DNA of 45,953 bases from a bacterium (GTDB taxonomy: Bacteria; Patescibacteriota; Patescibacteriia; SG8-24), in contig JAHFIV010000004.1 in the NCBI GenBank assembly GCA_023246225.1, positions 1 through 45,953 of the forward strand. Direction: 5' to 3'. Shown here piece after piece: positions 17,675-26,672 of the stretch. How positions within the stretch are numbered: the stretch's first letter is position 1; every line of letters begins with the position of its first letter. Below the pieces are notes generated by a model. That model was not told where the DNA came from. It worked only from the letters and a program-made list of their open reading frames with translations, and did no database searches. A program made the translations under genes and the position numbers.

Positions 17675-17690
17675 ACACTATATGTTGTGG
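17675..17690. promoter_or_regulatory. NrdR box 2
   Basis: ACACTATATGTTGTGG, 33 nt from box 1, about three helical turns. Confidence 0.6.
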
Positions 17691-17694
17691 ATAA
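17686..17694 (-). promoter_or_regulatory. Perfect DnaA box overlapping NrdR box 2
   Basis: tgtggataa. Confidence 0.55.
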
Positions 17695-17785
17695 GGTGGG
17701 GATGGCGCACTACTCCCACTTCATCCTCTTCCATGCTATCTTTCCAATCCGTTCTCATTCTCCTTCTTACTCTCATTATTCGTCT

Positions 17786-20700
17786 ATGAGTACTCCGTTT
17801 CCGTATCCCACAAAAAACACCGCAGATGCAACGACAAATGAAACTACTGTCGTTGCCTCGATCCTCGAACAGATTCCGGATCTCACCAAAGTGACGCAGG
17901 TGCGGAAACGCGACGGTGCGCTCGTTCCTTTTGCACCAGAAAAAATTGGCCTCGCTCTTCAGGGCGCGTTGAACGACGCCGGTGTGCGCGACAGTACGGT
18001 GCTTGCGCGTGCGACGCATCAAGTGATAATGCGTATCGATCGCGAGTTTGATGGTCATGCAATTCCAACCACCGAAGACATTGCGCGGACTGTGGCGCTC
18101 GTTCTTATCGACAACAACTTACCATTCGCAGTTAAAAAATATTTTCAATCGATTGCGACGTCGCATGCTGCACCGCGCACGATCAGTAAAGGTGTGCGCA
18201 TGCACCGCCGTTTCACTCGTAGCGGTGTGCATCCGTATGATGAGATCGAATGGGATCGTCGTGATGCGGTGATCACGAATGAAAAAGGGAAAGTGGTGTT
18301 CGAGCAACGCGGTGTTGAAATGCCGAAGACGTGGAGTCAGTCCGCGACGAACATCGTTGTGTCAAAATATTTTCGTGGTGAGATCGGACAGCCTGAGCGC
18401 GAAGTGTCGGTTCGCGAGATGGTCGATCGCGTTGCGCAGACGATCGCCGGTTGGGGTCGGCAAGGCGGATACTTTTCGACCGATGCTGATGCGGAAACGT
18501 TCGAGGCAGAGCTCACGCACATACTCGTCAATCAAAAAGCCGCTTTTAATAGTCCGGTATGGTTTAACGTCGGTGTGACCGCGCGCCCGCAATGCTCGGC
18601 GTGCTTCATCAACTCAGTGAAGGACGACATGCGATCGATTCTCGGTCTCGCGGTAACAGAAGGGATGTTGTTTAAATATGGTTCGGGCACCGGTTCGAAT
18701 CTTTCTTCGCTGCGTTCTTCGAAGGAAAAACTTGCGCATTCGAGCGGAAAATCTTCCGGTCCGGTGAGTTTCATGAAAGGATTTGATGCGTTCGCAGGAG
18801 TGATCAAGTCTGGCGGAAAAACACGTCGCGCCGCGAAGATGGTGATTTTGAACGTCGATCATCCCGACATCGAGGAGTTTGTGGAGTGTAAAGCAAAAGA
18901 AGAAAAGAAAGCGCATACGCTGATCAAGGCGGGTTACGACAGCTCGATCGATGGCGATGCGTACGGCTCCATCTTTTTTCAGAATGCGAACAACAGCGTG
19001 CGTGTGACCGACGAATTCATGCGCGCGGTGCTCGAAGATCGCGACTGGCAGACCAAAGCAGTTGTGACCGGTGCGGTCGTCGACACGATGCGTGCGCGTG
19101 ATTTGATGCGAAAAATCAGTCAGGCAGCGTGGGAGTGTGGCGATCCAGGATTGCAATATGATACGACGATCAACCGTTGGCACCCCGCGTCGAATTCCGG
19201 CCGCATCAACGGATCGAATCCTTGCAGTGAGTACATGTTCCTCGACGATACCGCTTGCAATCTCGCATCATTGAACTTGATGAAATTCCGTCGCGAAAAC
19301 GGCGACTTCGATGTCGAGGCGTACAAGCACACCGCCGAGGTGGTGATCACTGCGATGGAAATTCTTGTGGGTAGTTCAAGTTATCCGACGCCAGCGATCG
19401 AGGAAAACAGTTTTGATTTTCGACCGCTCGGTATCGGCTACGCAAACCTCGGCGCGCTTCTCATGTCGAAAGGGCTCGCGTACGACTCGGTCGATGGCCG
19501 CAACTACGCCGCCGCGCTCACTTCGCTGCTCTCCGGACATTGTTACTATCAGTCCGCAAAAATTGCGGAGGCTTTGGGATCGTTCCGTTACTACGCATTG
19601 AATGAAAAACCGTTTCTTAAAGTAATCGGCATGCACCGCGATCATGCGTACGCAGTTTCAGATGTCGGCGTCCCGGCGGATCTGCTCGCGGAGTCGCGAC
19701 GCGCGTGGGACAACGCGCTCGAACACGGAATGACGCACGGTTTCAAGAACGCGCAGATATCAGTGCTCGCGCCGACCGGCACGATCGGATTTTTGATGGA
19801 CTGCGACACGACCGGCGTCGAGCCAGACATCGCGCTCGTAAAATATAAGTGGCTGGTCGGCGGCGGTCTCATGAAGATTGTGAACAACACGGTGCCGGAA
19901 GCGCTCGCGCGACTCGGATACACCGAAGCAGAGTGCAAAGAAATTCTAGAGTTCATCGACAAGAACGACACGATCGAAGGCGCGCCACATCTCAAAGAGG
20001 AGCATCTCGCGGTGTTTGATTGTGCGTTTAAACCGGCGAAAGGACAGCGGTCGATCAACTATCTCGGGCATATCAGAATGATGTCCGCGGTGCAGCCGTT
20101 TCTTTCTGGCGCGATTTCAAAGACGGTGAACTTGCCGAGCACAGCGAGCGTTGAGGATGTCGAGAACGCGTACATCGAAGGATGGAAACTTGGACTGAAA
20201 GCGATCGCGATTTACCGCGACGGTTCGAAGGGGCAGCAGGTGCTCACGACCACCGCGGAGAAAAATTCAGACAAGAAAGAGGCCGCGCCAGTTGCACCAG
20301 AAGTGCGCATCGAATACCGACCGCTCCGCCGCCGTCTCCCTGATGAGCGCCGATCGGTAACCCACAAATTCGCGGTGGGTGGACACGAAGGGTACATCAC
20401 TGTGGGGTTGTATGACGACGGCACTGCGGGAGAAATTTTCATCCGCATGTCAAAAGGTGGATCGGTGGTAAGTGGTCTCATGGATTCTTTTGCAACATCC
20501 ACATCGATTGCGCTGCAATACGGCGTGCCGCTGAAGGTGCTTGCAAATAAATTCGTGCATGTACGCTTTGAACCATCAGGCTACACCGCACATCCAAACA
20601 TTCGCATCGCGAAATCGATCGTTGATTATTTGTTCCGCTGGCTGGCGTTTAAATTTCTTTCTCCAGAAGAACAGCGCAGCCTCGGAGTGAACATGGATGT

Positions 20701-20959
20701 GGAAACGCTCGGTGAGACAGGGGAGAAAGAAGTTGAGGATTCGGTGAATCACGCTGTTGCTGCGGCGCCGATACCGCAGCCAACGACACAACTCAATCTC
20801 GGTGATGCGGTGGAACGCGCGCGTACGTCGAACGCGCTTACGATGACGTTTGATGTGTCCTCTGATGCACCGGCATGCGATACGTGCGGATCGATCATGG
20901 TGCGAAGTGCAGCATGTTACAAATGTATGAACTGTGGGTCGACGAGTGGATGCTCATAG
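17786..20959 (+). CDS. nrdJ: Adenosylcobalamin-dependent class II ribonucleotide reductase with N-terminal ATP-cone-like region
   Basis: VRKRDGALVPFAPEKIGLALQ; NSPVWFNVG; GSNPCSEYMFLDDTACNLASLNL; LAPTGTIGFLMDCDTTGVEPD; C-terminal CDTCGSIMVRSAACYKCMNCG. Confidence 0.93.
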   Translation: MSTPFPYPTKNTADATTNETTVVASILEQIPDLTKVTQVRKRDGALVPFAPEKIGLALQGALNDAGVRDSTVLARATHQVIMRIDREFDGHAIPTTEDIARTVALVLIDNNLPFAVKKYFQSIATSHAAPRTISKGVRMHRRFTRSGVHPYDEIEWDRRDAVITNEKGKVVFEQRGVEMPKTWSQSATNIVVSKYFRGEIGQPEREVSVREMVDRVAQTIAGWGRQGGYFSTDADAETFEAELTHILVNQKAAFNSPVWFNVGVTARPQCSACFINSVKDDMRSILGLAVTEGMLFKYGSGTGSNLSSLRSSKEKLAHSSGKSSGPVSFMKGFDAFAGVIKSGGKTRRAAKMVILNVDHPDIEEFVECKAKEEKKAHTLIKAGYDSSIDGDAYGSIFFQNANNSVRVTDEFMRAVLEDRDWQTKAVVTGAVVDTMRARDLMRKISQAAWECGDPGLQYDTTINRWHPASNSGRINGSNPCSEYMFLDDTACNLASLNLMKFRRENGDFDVEAYKHTAEVVITAMEILVGSSSYPTPAIEENSFDFRPLGIGYANLGALLMSKGLAYDSVDGRNYAAALTSLLSGHCYYQSAKIAEALGSFRYYALNEKPFLKVIGMHRDHAYAVSDVGVPADLLAESRRAWDNALEHGMTHGFKNAQISVLAPTGTIGFLMDCDTTGVEPDIALVKYKWLVGGGLMKIVNNTVPEALARLGYTEAECKEILEFIDKNDTIEGAPHLKEEHLAVFDCAFKPAKGQRSINYLGHIRMMSAVQPFLSGAISKTVNLPSTASVEDVENAYIEGWKLGLKAIAIYRDGSKGQQVLTTTAEKNSDKKEAAPVAPEVRIEYRPLRRRLPDERRSVTHKFAVGGHEGYITVGLYDDGTAGEIFIRMSKGGSVVSGLMDSFATSTSIALQYGVPLKVLANKFVHVRFEPSGYTAHPNIRIAKSIVDYLFRWLAFKFLSPEEQRSLGVNMDVETLGETGEKEVEDSVNHAVAAAPIPQPTTQLNLGDAVERARTSNALTMTFDVSSDAPACDTCGSIMVRSAACYKCMNCGSTSGCS

Positions 20960-21022
20960 CGCCGAGAGCCTTGCGTTGCTTATGATTAATAATAAGTAAA
21001 GGAGGTGATCAAAAAGAAAGGT

Positions 21023-21058
21023 GCTCGGTCCGCGAGGGCTGAGCACTATTCTTTTTAC
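21023..21058 (+). terminator. Hairpin with T-rich tail between nrdJ and cobO
   Basis: gtgctcggtccgcgagggctgagcac followed by tattcttttt. Confidence 0.6.
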
Positions 21059-21067
21059 GAAATATCT

Positions 21068-21637
21068 ATGGAAGAACGTCAATCAGCAAAAACACCGAAA
21101 TCGAAGGGCTTGATCCAGGTGTACACGGGGAATGGCAAAGGGAAAACGACTGCGTCGCTCGGACTTGCGATGCGTGCGGTGTCTGAGGGGATGCGCGTTG
21201 CGATCGTGCATTTCGATAAGGGGGGAGATCATTACGCGGAGCGAAAAATTATCGCCGAGCGGTTTCCGGAGATCGAACTGCACGCTTCTGGTCTCGATCG
21301 CATCGATCCGGTGACGAATCGTTTTCGTTTCGGTGTGACACCAGAAGACAAGGCTGAAGCGGAACGCGGACTTGGCATCGTGCAAGAAATTTTTTTGAAC
21401 GGTAAGCACCATCTCGTTATTCTTGATGAAATCAACTCGACGGTGAGTCTCGGCATGCTCGATGAAGGTGCCGCACTCGATGTGCTAAAAAATAAACCGT
21501 CGGAGGTTGAGTTGGTGCTTACTGGTCGCAACGCACCGGAATCATTTAAAGAAATCGCAGATCTTGTGAGCGATGTGACGCTCGTCAAACATTATTTCTA
21601 TCACGGCGTTCCTGCGCGTTTTGGATTGGATTATTAA
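21068..21637 (+). CDS. cobO: Cob(I)alamin (corrinoid) adenosyltransferase
   Basis: IQVYTGNGKGKTTASLGLAMRA; VILDEINSTVSLGMLD; LTGRNAPESFKEIADLVSDVTLVKHYF. Confidence 0.93.
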   Translation: MEERQSAKTPKSKGLIQVYTGNGKGKTTASLGLAMRAVSEGMRVAIVHFDKGGDHYAERKIIAERFPEIELHASGLDRIDPVTNRFRFGVTPEDKAEAERGLGIVQEIFLNGKHHLVILDEINSTVSLGMLDEGAALDVLKNKPSEVELVLTGRNAPESFKEIADLVSDVTLVKHYFYHGVPARFGLDY

Positions 21638-21646
21638 TTTTTTCTC

Positions 21647-21775
21647 TGTCATTCCGGCCTACCTTTTTGTCATTCCGGCCTCCGAGCCGGAATCCAGAAA
21701 CGTAAAAATAGACCGAACGGAAATCGTTCGGTCTATTTATTTTTCTGGGTCCTGAATCAAGTTCAGGATGACAAA
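21647..21775. repeat. Composite palindromic repeat copy C2
   Basis: tgtcattccggcctccgagccggaatccagaaacgtaaaaa - tagaccgaacggaaatcgttcggtcta - tttttctgggtcctgaatcaagttcaggatgaca. Confidence 0.85.
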
Positions 21776-21783
21776 GATGGGTG

Positions 21784-22242
21784 CTAGACGCCGAGCCATC
21801 CAAACGGCGGAATGTGGCTGAGTGCACGTCGCCAGAGTGGTTTACGAGCGAGTGTTTCTCTTGGTGGTGCGGGTGGAAGCTGCGTCATGCGCTTCGTCGC
21901 CCAGTCGTGCAGAGCGTCGTTGATCGCCCACGCAGCCATGCTTGGGCACCACATGATGTTGTTTGTGAACAGCGGAACGGTTGCGGTCGTACGACCCTTG
22001 ACGTGAGACACGATCGCGGTGGCGATAGCGACAGACTCACGAACATCGTACTCGTCATCATCGTAGAGGCATCGTGCGTCCACGATCACGCCGCTCTCGA
22101 CCTTCACCTGGAGAACGATACGCACGCGCCAGAGATTCTGGTCAATGTAGTCCGTCGTACCGACGGTGTCATCATCGATGTCCATCCACGCATCACCGAC
22201 TTGTGGCGCGGGCAACTTCGACACTTCGATCTTTTCTTTCAT
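21784..22242 (-). CDS. Hypothetical protein, possible divergent IscU/NifU-like domain
   Basis: ATG after gaaggaggtgatag; VIVDARCLYDDDEYDVRESVAIATAIVSHVKGRT. Confidence 0.5.
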   Translation of the reverse strand: MKEKIEVSKLPAPQVGDAWMDIDDDTVGTTDYIDQNLWRVRIVLQVKVESGVIVDARCLYDDDEYDVRESVAIATAIVSHVKGRTTATVPLFTNNIMWCPSMAAWAINDALHDWATKRMTQLPPAPPRETLARKPLWRRALSHIPPFGWLGV

Positions 22243-22386
22243 CTATCACCTCCTTCAGAAGGACACTAGATTATCAGGACAGTGTCAAGGTCTTGCGGAT
22301 ATTTTATAAACCGCGCAAGATCGTTGCAGCGAGGAAAATAATTCTTTCGTCTCAGTTTTGCGTGGCGTCGTAAGGAGAACATCCGG

Positions 22387-22647
22387 GTGATCAAAGTCAA
22401 GAGAATCGAAAAGGTGCGGCGCGCTAAATGTCTCATCGTCGCAGGTGCGTGTGCATTGGCCGAGATTTTTTTGGCGATGTTCTTCATTCTCGATTGGGTA
22501 CTCTTTCTTTATTCCGAGCAGAAGTTGCCGGGCAGAGGATATCCACTGCTAATCGGATCGGTCGCATGTTTTTTTGGGTGGAAGCTCATGCAGTCCTTTG
22601 GCAAACGTGGTGTAGAAGAAATAAAAGAGCCCACGGACGATCCGTGA
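22387..22647 (+). CDS. Small hypothetical membrane protein
   Basis: GTG after taaggagaac; two hydrophobic segments. Confidence 0.55.
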   Translation: MIKVKRIEKVRRAKCLIVAGACALAEIFLAMFFILDWVLFLYSEQKLPGRGYPLLIGSVACFFGWKLMQSFGKRGVEEIKEPTDDP

Positions 22648-22654
22648 GCGATGA

Positions 22655-22690
22655 CGTGACGCCTTGCAGCACTGCGAGGCGTTTTTTAAC
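22655..22690. terminator. Terminator
   Basis: gacgccttgcagcactgcgaggcgttttt. Confidence 0.65.
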
Positions 22691-23315
22691 AGTCGTCCGA
22701 TTCGAACGGGTCGAATACTTCCCACGTTCTCGGTGTCGTTGTCGGAGACTCCGTATCGGCGGCGGCAGGAGGTGATGCGACGGGGAGGTGAACGGCCGGC
22801 AGGTGCATGCGACCGATCCGCTCCTTCTGTATCTGTTCGCGTTTATAGCGCGGAACCATGATGTAGGTGTCGTCATTTCTTGGTGCTCGTGTTTCTCTGA
22901 GCGCTTCGTTTTTTGTGCGGTAGGTAGCGACCACTACTTTCAGTGCGTGCTCTATGAGCGCTGCGCTCTGTGCTTGCGCAGGAGAGAGATGCAATTTTTT
23001 GACGATCTCTAGGTGAGTGAGCTCTTCGGCTTCTTCTAGAGTCGTGCCTTTTAGCAACTCGATCGTAGTAGCACTGCTCGCGCCTTGCAGCCGCGCGTCC
23101 ACGATCACGTCTGCGTACAGCACCTTGAACGAGTCGTGTGCGCAAGGAAGAGTGAAGGTCCCCGGAATGGCGCCGTGGAGAAGTTTCGTTTCTCCGTAAC
23201 ATGTTCTGCACTGCGTATTGACCGCTCGCTCCTTGACGCTGATGTGCAAAGTGATGACCTCACCACTCGCGGCCGTGCCAACAACCGACGATCCGTCGCT
23301 GTCCATGTCCGTCAT
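22686..23315 (-). CDS. IscU/NifU-like fold protein, apparently lacking scaffold cysteines
   Basis: VIVDARLQGASSATTIELLKGTTLEEAEELTHLEIVKKLHLSPAQAQSAALIEHALKVVVATYRTKNE resembles the IscU C-terminal half. Confidence 0.5.
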   Translation of the reverse strand: MTDMDSDGSSVVGTAASGEVITLHISVKERAVNTQCRTCYGETKLLHGAIPGTFTLPCAHDSFKVLYADVIVDARLQGASSATTIELLKGTTLEEAEELTHLEIVKKLHLSPAQAQSAALIEHALKVVVATYRTKNEALRETRAPRNDDTYIMVPRYKREQIQKERIGRMHLPAVHLPVASPPAAADTESPTTTPRTWEVFDPFESDDC

Positions 23316-23469
23316 CTGACCATTCCTTTTGTGATGTGAGAATCAACTTATTCGACATGCTACCTCAATTTTAAGAAAAGGCAATTTTTTGAAGACACCG
23401 TAGCTTTCCGATAACGCTTTTCTTTAGTAAAATAAGAGAGATATTTTACACAGTAATCGTTCCGTGTCT

Positions 23470-25269
23470 ATGGCTGTTCGTCACCAATCGCACACCAAAC
23501 TCGGACAAGTTCTCGCGACCGCCGTATGCGGCAACGACATTCTCAGTTCGGCGTTGTACGTTTCCGGCATCGCTGCGATCTTTGCGGGTACGTACGCACC
23601 GCTCGTGCTGCTCAGTATCGCTGGTGTGTTGTTTCTCTACCGCACCGTGTATCGCGAGGTGGTCGAAGCACTGCCGATCAACGGTGGTGCATATAACGCA
23701 CTGCTGAACAGCACACTAAAACCATCGGCGGCGATGGCGGGGGTGATGACGATTCTGTCGTACGTCGCGACCGCCGTGATCTCTGCAAAAACCGCGGTCG
23801 AATATCTTTTTTATTTTCTCAAACAAGAACTGCCAAGGGTCGGGTACGGCACGTTCGCGGAACGGATGGACCTCTTGGTGATCCCTGTCGTTATCGCGAT
23901 CCTTTTCGGTTTTGCAGTGCTCGTTATTTCTGGCGTGAAAGATTCCGCAAAAGTTGCCGCCGGTATTTTCTTTTTGCACATCGCCTCTCTAACCGCTTTC
24001 GTCGTTGTCGCGGCGCTGTACATCATGAAGAGCGGTGGCGCGGTCGCCGCAGCTAACGCCCTCGCGACAACGACAATCCTTTCGCATAACGGCGGATTGT
24101 GGCCCACGCTGTTTCTTGCGTTTTCTGCCTGTCTCCTCGGCGTCTCCGGATTCGAGAGCTCTGCGAATTTCGTTGAGGAACAAGAGCCGGGAGTGTTTCG
24201 TAAGACACTTCGTAACATGACGATCGGTGTGATGGTGTTCAACCCGCTGATTGCCTACGTCACGCTGAAAATTCTTCCGCTACCGAATATCGTCATGGCA
24301 AAAGATTTCGTTCTCGCCGAAGTTGCGCTCACTATCGGTGGAAGTCTGCTCCTCGGTTTAATCGCGATCGATGCTTTCCTGGTGCTGTGTGGTGCGGTGC
24401 TCACGAGCTACGTCGGCGTCTCGGGACTCGCGCAGCGTATGTCGCTCGACGGTTGTCTCCCCGGATTTTTATCAAAAGGGAGTTCAAAAAATTCACGTGT
24501 CGCGATTATTTTTTCCTTCTTCGCCCTGTGCGTGTCGATCCTGCTCATGACGCACGGTGAATTATTGTCACTCGCCGGCGTTTACACGATCAGTTTCCTT
24601 GGTGTGATGTCACTGTTCGCAATCGGGAACTTGATTCTGCGAAAAACGCGCGATGAGTTAAAGCGCCCCTATAAAGCGCCGCTTGTGTTCGTAATCATCG
24701 CTTTGCTCGCCACTATCTCGGGACTGATCGGCAACATCGCGATCGATCGTAGAAATGCTACGTTTTTCTTGATGTATTTTATTCCTGCGATGGTTCTCGT
24801 CTTCTCGATCATTTTTCAAAAAGATCTTTACGAAAACCTTTCTAGTATCTTTAAGTCATGGGGTCCGATCGGTGCGTTTTTTCGTCGAAAGTTTTTCATT
24901 GCGAGTCGCGAGCGGGTGTATGTTTTTGTCCATCGCACCGAAGCGTTGTTTAGAATTCTTCAATACATCAACAATAACGAAGGGGCGCACAACGTAACGA
25001 TCGTCCACTGTGCCGATCTCGGCCACGCAGATCATCAGACGGAACGAAAAAAAGAGATCGAAGAAATTTTACCGTTTATTCGTAAAGCTGGCGTATTTCC
25101 GCATCTTAACATCGAATTTGAATACATATCGAAACCGTTCGGACCGGAAGCGATTAACTATTTTGCTCATGAACACAGTGTGTCGAACAATAAAATTTTT
25201 ATTGGCTCGATCCACGAATCTCACGACTTCGAATACTCTGATCTTGGTGGAGTGAGGATTATTTTGTAA
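23470..25269 (+). CDS. APC superfamily amino acid permease with C-terminal soluble domain
   Basis: ALYVSGIAAIFAGTYAPLVLLSI...PINGGAYNALLN; SACLLGVSGFESSANFVEEQEPG; about 12 TM plus about 150-aa tail. Confidence 0.8.
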   Translation: MAVRHQSHTKLGQVLATAVCGNDILSSALYVSGIAAIFAGTYAPLVLLSIAGVLFLYRTVYREVVEALPINGGAYNALLNSTLKPSAAMAGVMTILSYVATAVISAKTAVEYLFYFLKQELPRVGYGTFAERMDLLVIPVVIAILFGFAVLVISGVKDSAKVAAGIFFLHIASLTAFVVVAALYIMKSGGAVAAANALATTTILSHNGGLWPTLFLAFSACLLGVSGFESSANFVEEQEPGVFRKTLRNMTIGVMVFNPLIAYVTLKILPLPNIVMAKDFVLAEVALTIGGSLLLGLIAIDAFLVLCGAVLTSYVGVSGLAQRMSLDGCLPGFLSKGSSKNSRVAIIFSFFALCVSILLMTHGELLSLAGVYTISFLGVMSLFAIGNLILRKTRDELKRPYKAPLVFVIIALLATISGLIGNIAIDRRNATFFLMYFIPAMVLVFSIIFQKDLYENLSSIFKSWGPIGAFFRRKFFIASRERVYVFVHRTEALFRILQYINNNEGAHNVTIVHCADLGHADHQTERKKEIEEILPFIRKAGVFPHLNIEFEYISKPFGPEAINYFAHEHSVSNNKIFIGSIHESHDFEYSDLGGVRIIL

Positions 25270-25346
25270 TAATACACGCTGCCCTTGTCATAATTTTTAC
25301 GGTTTGTAATTATATCTAGGCCAGGTTTTTTTCGATGGAGTGAATC

Positions 25347-25679
25347 ATGGCAGACGACAAGCCGGCAGAGAAGAAAGACGCGCCACTCAAGAATCCTGAG
25401 GTGCACATCGAAGTGACGCCGAAGGAAAGAGGGGACAAAGAGTACGCGCAAAAAGTGAAGGAAGGCCTTAAGGGAGAGGTCAAGAAGGAGCTGAAAGCGG
25501 CGGAGAAGGACGGTGCGAAGAAGCAGCTCGACGCTGCAGAGAAAGTCGCGGACGATGCAAAGAAAGGGGTTGATCCGTCGAAGATCACAAAGATCAGGAT
25601 CAAGGTCGAAGGTGAAGTCGGTACGGATGGCGATAAGGTATCGCGCGAAAAAACAATCATTCCGAAAGAGGGCGGCTAA
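25347..25679 (+). CDS. Lys/Glu-rich small hypothetical protein
   Basis: MADDKPAEKKDAPLKNPEVHIEVTPKE...; terminator downstream. Confidence 0.5.
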   Translation: MADDKPAEKKDAPLKNPEVHIEVTPKERGDKEYAQKVKEGLKGEVKKELKAAEKDGAKKQLDAAEKVADDAKKGVDPSKITKIRIKVEGEVGTDGDKVSREKTIIPKEGG

Positions 25680-25689
25680 ACCACGCTGC

Positions 25690-25716
25690 GATCCGATGCT
25701 TGTCGGATCGTTTTTT
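25690..25716 (+). terminator. Terminator
   Basis: cgatccgatgcttgtcggatcgttttttatt. Confidence 0.75.
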
Positions 25717-25723
25717 ATTCTCG

Positions 25724-25900
25724 TGTCATTCCGGCCCCTCTTCTGTCATTCCGGCCTCCGAGCCGGAATCCAGAAATATAAAAAAGAAGACCAAACGGAT
25801 TTCGTTTAGTCTTTTTATTTTCTGGATTCCGGATCCCGGTCCGGAATGACATGTTCCGGATCAAGTCCGGAATGACAAAGAGGAAGGCCGGGATGACAAA
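25724..25900. repeat. Composite palindromic repeat copy C3, with extra right-arm copies
   Basis: tgtcattccggcctccgagccggaatccagaaa - agaccaaacggatttcgtttagtct - tctggattccggatcccggtccggaatgaca - ccggatcaagtccggaatgaca. Confidence 0.85.
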
Positions 25901-25911
25901 GTAGAGAACAT

Positions 25912-26595
25912 TTACATGTGATCGAGTCGTAGCGAACCACCACAGTTACGCGCAACCTGATATTTCCTGAACGGATCTTCTTGTTGTACCACTCGATCCC
26001 AGACCAGGTTTGCTGTTGCGGTGGGATCGATGATGTTACCGGTCATCGGTAGGTGGAACACTGTGGTTTTTGAGCCGGGGAGTTCGTAGGCGAGGTCGAT
26101 CGCAAACCGACTGACGAACGCTGCGATCGCTGCGTGCGTCGCTCCTCGTACCGCGTGTTCTTTTTCACCGTCTTTCGCGGAGGAGTCGATGAGCACGGTG
26201 AGATGGTACGGAGCGCCAGGTGCATCGGCGAGCGGTTTAGACTGCAAACGCAGACGATGGAACGCGTTGATTGCCGCGATCGGTCCGAGAACATGCTTTT
26301 CGAACACATGTCGAAGATCTTCAGGAAGATAGTTGGTCAGTCGATTCGAAAGGAGCGGGGACGCAACGAAGAACAGATGCGTGAATCGATCCCAGCAACC
26401 GCACATCGTGCGCGGGAGTGCATAAGGATCGATCAGATCGACCTGATGAAAGGTTGCGCCGGAGAGGGCGGGAGCTTTATGGAGATGTCGAGCGGCATCT
26501 CCGGCGAGCGTGGTGGGAAACCCTCGTTTTAACGACGCTTCTGCAAGCGTGTCCGCGAACGTGATCACGCTACTGAGGACTAATGTACGGTTCAT
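25912..26595 (-). CDS. Divergent short-chain dehydrogenase (SDR)-like protein
   Basis: SDR-like layout VTF...VDLIDP...HLFFVASPL...VLIDSSAKDGEKEHAVRGATHAAIAAFVSRFAIDLAYEL; no canonical YxxxK seen. Confidence 0.4.
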   Translation of the reverse strand: MNRTLVLSSVITFADTLAEASLKRGFPTTLAGDAARHLHKAPALSGATFHQVDLIDPYALPRTMCGCWDRFTHLFFVASPLLSNRLTNYLPEDLRHVFEKHVLGPIAAINAFHRLRLQSKPLADAPGAPYHLTVLIDSSAKDGEKEHAVRGATHAAIAAFVSRFAIDLAYELPGSKTTVFHLPMTGNIIDPTATANLVWDRVVQQEDPFRKYQVARNCGGSLRLDHM

Positions 26596-26672
26596 CAGTG
26601 CTCCTTTCGTCAGTGCAGAGTAGCATACACATCGTCAAACAACGAAAAATCTGCCATGATAGAGGTAATATT

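Noticed and set aside
17687-17785. N-terminal extension of NrdJ from the ORF-track start at 17687
   Set aside because: This region holds the NrdR/DnaA sites and encodes a low-complexity peptide (MDKVGMAHYSHFILFHAIFPIRSHSPSYSHYSS); ATG 17786 gives a standard N-terminus before the ATP-cone-like region.
21649-21780. ORFs reading through the composite repeats (peptides such as CHSGLRAGIQK, VIPTPDLIRGEIQ, SDPGPDPGRNPES)
   Set aside because: Typical spurious translations of palindromic repeats; no RBS or family similarity. The 1610-1650 copy is different because it lies within a real CDS.
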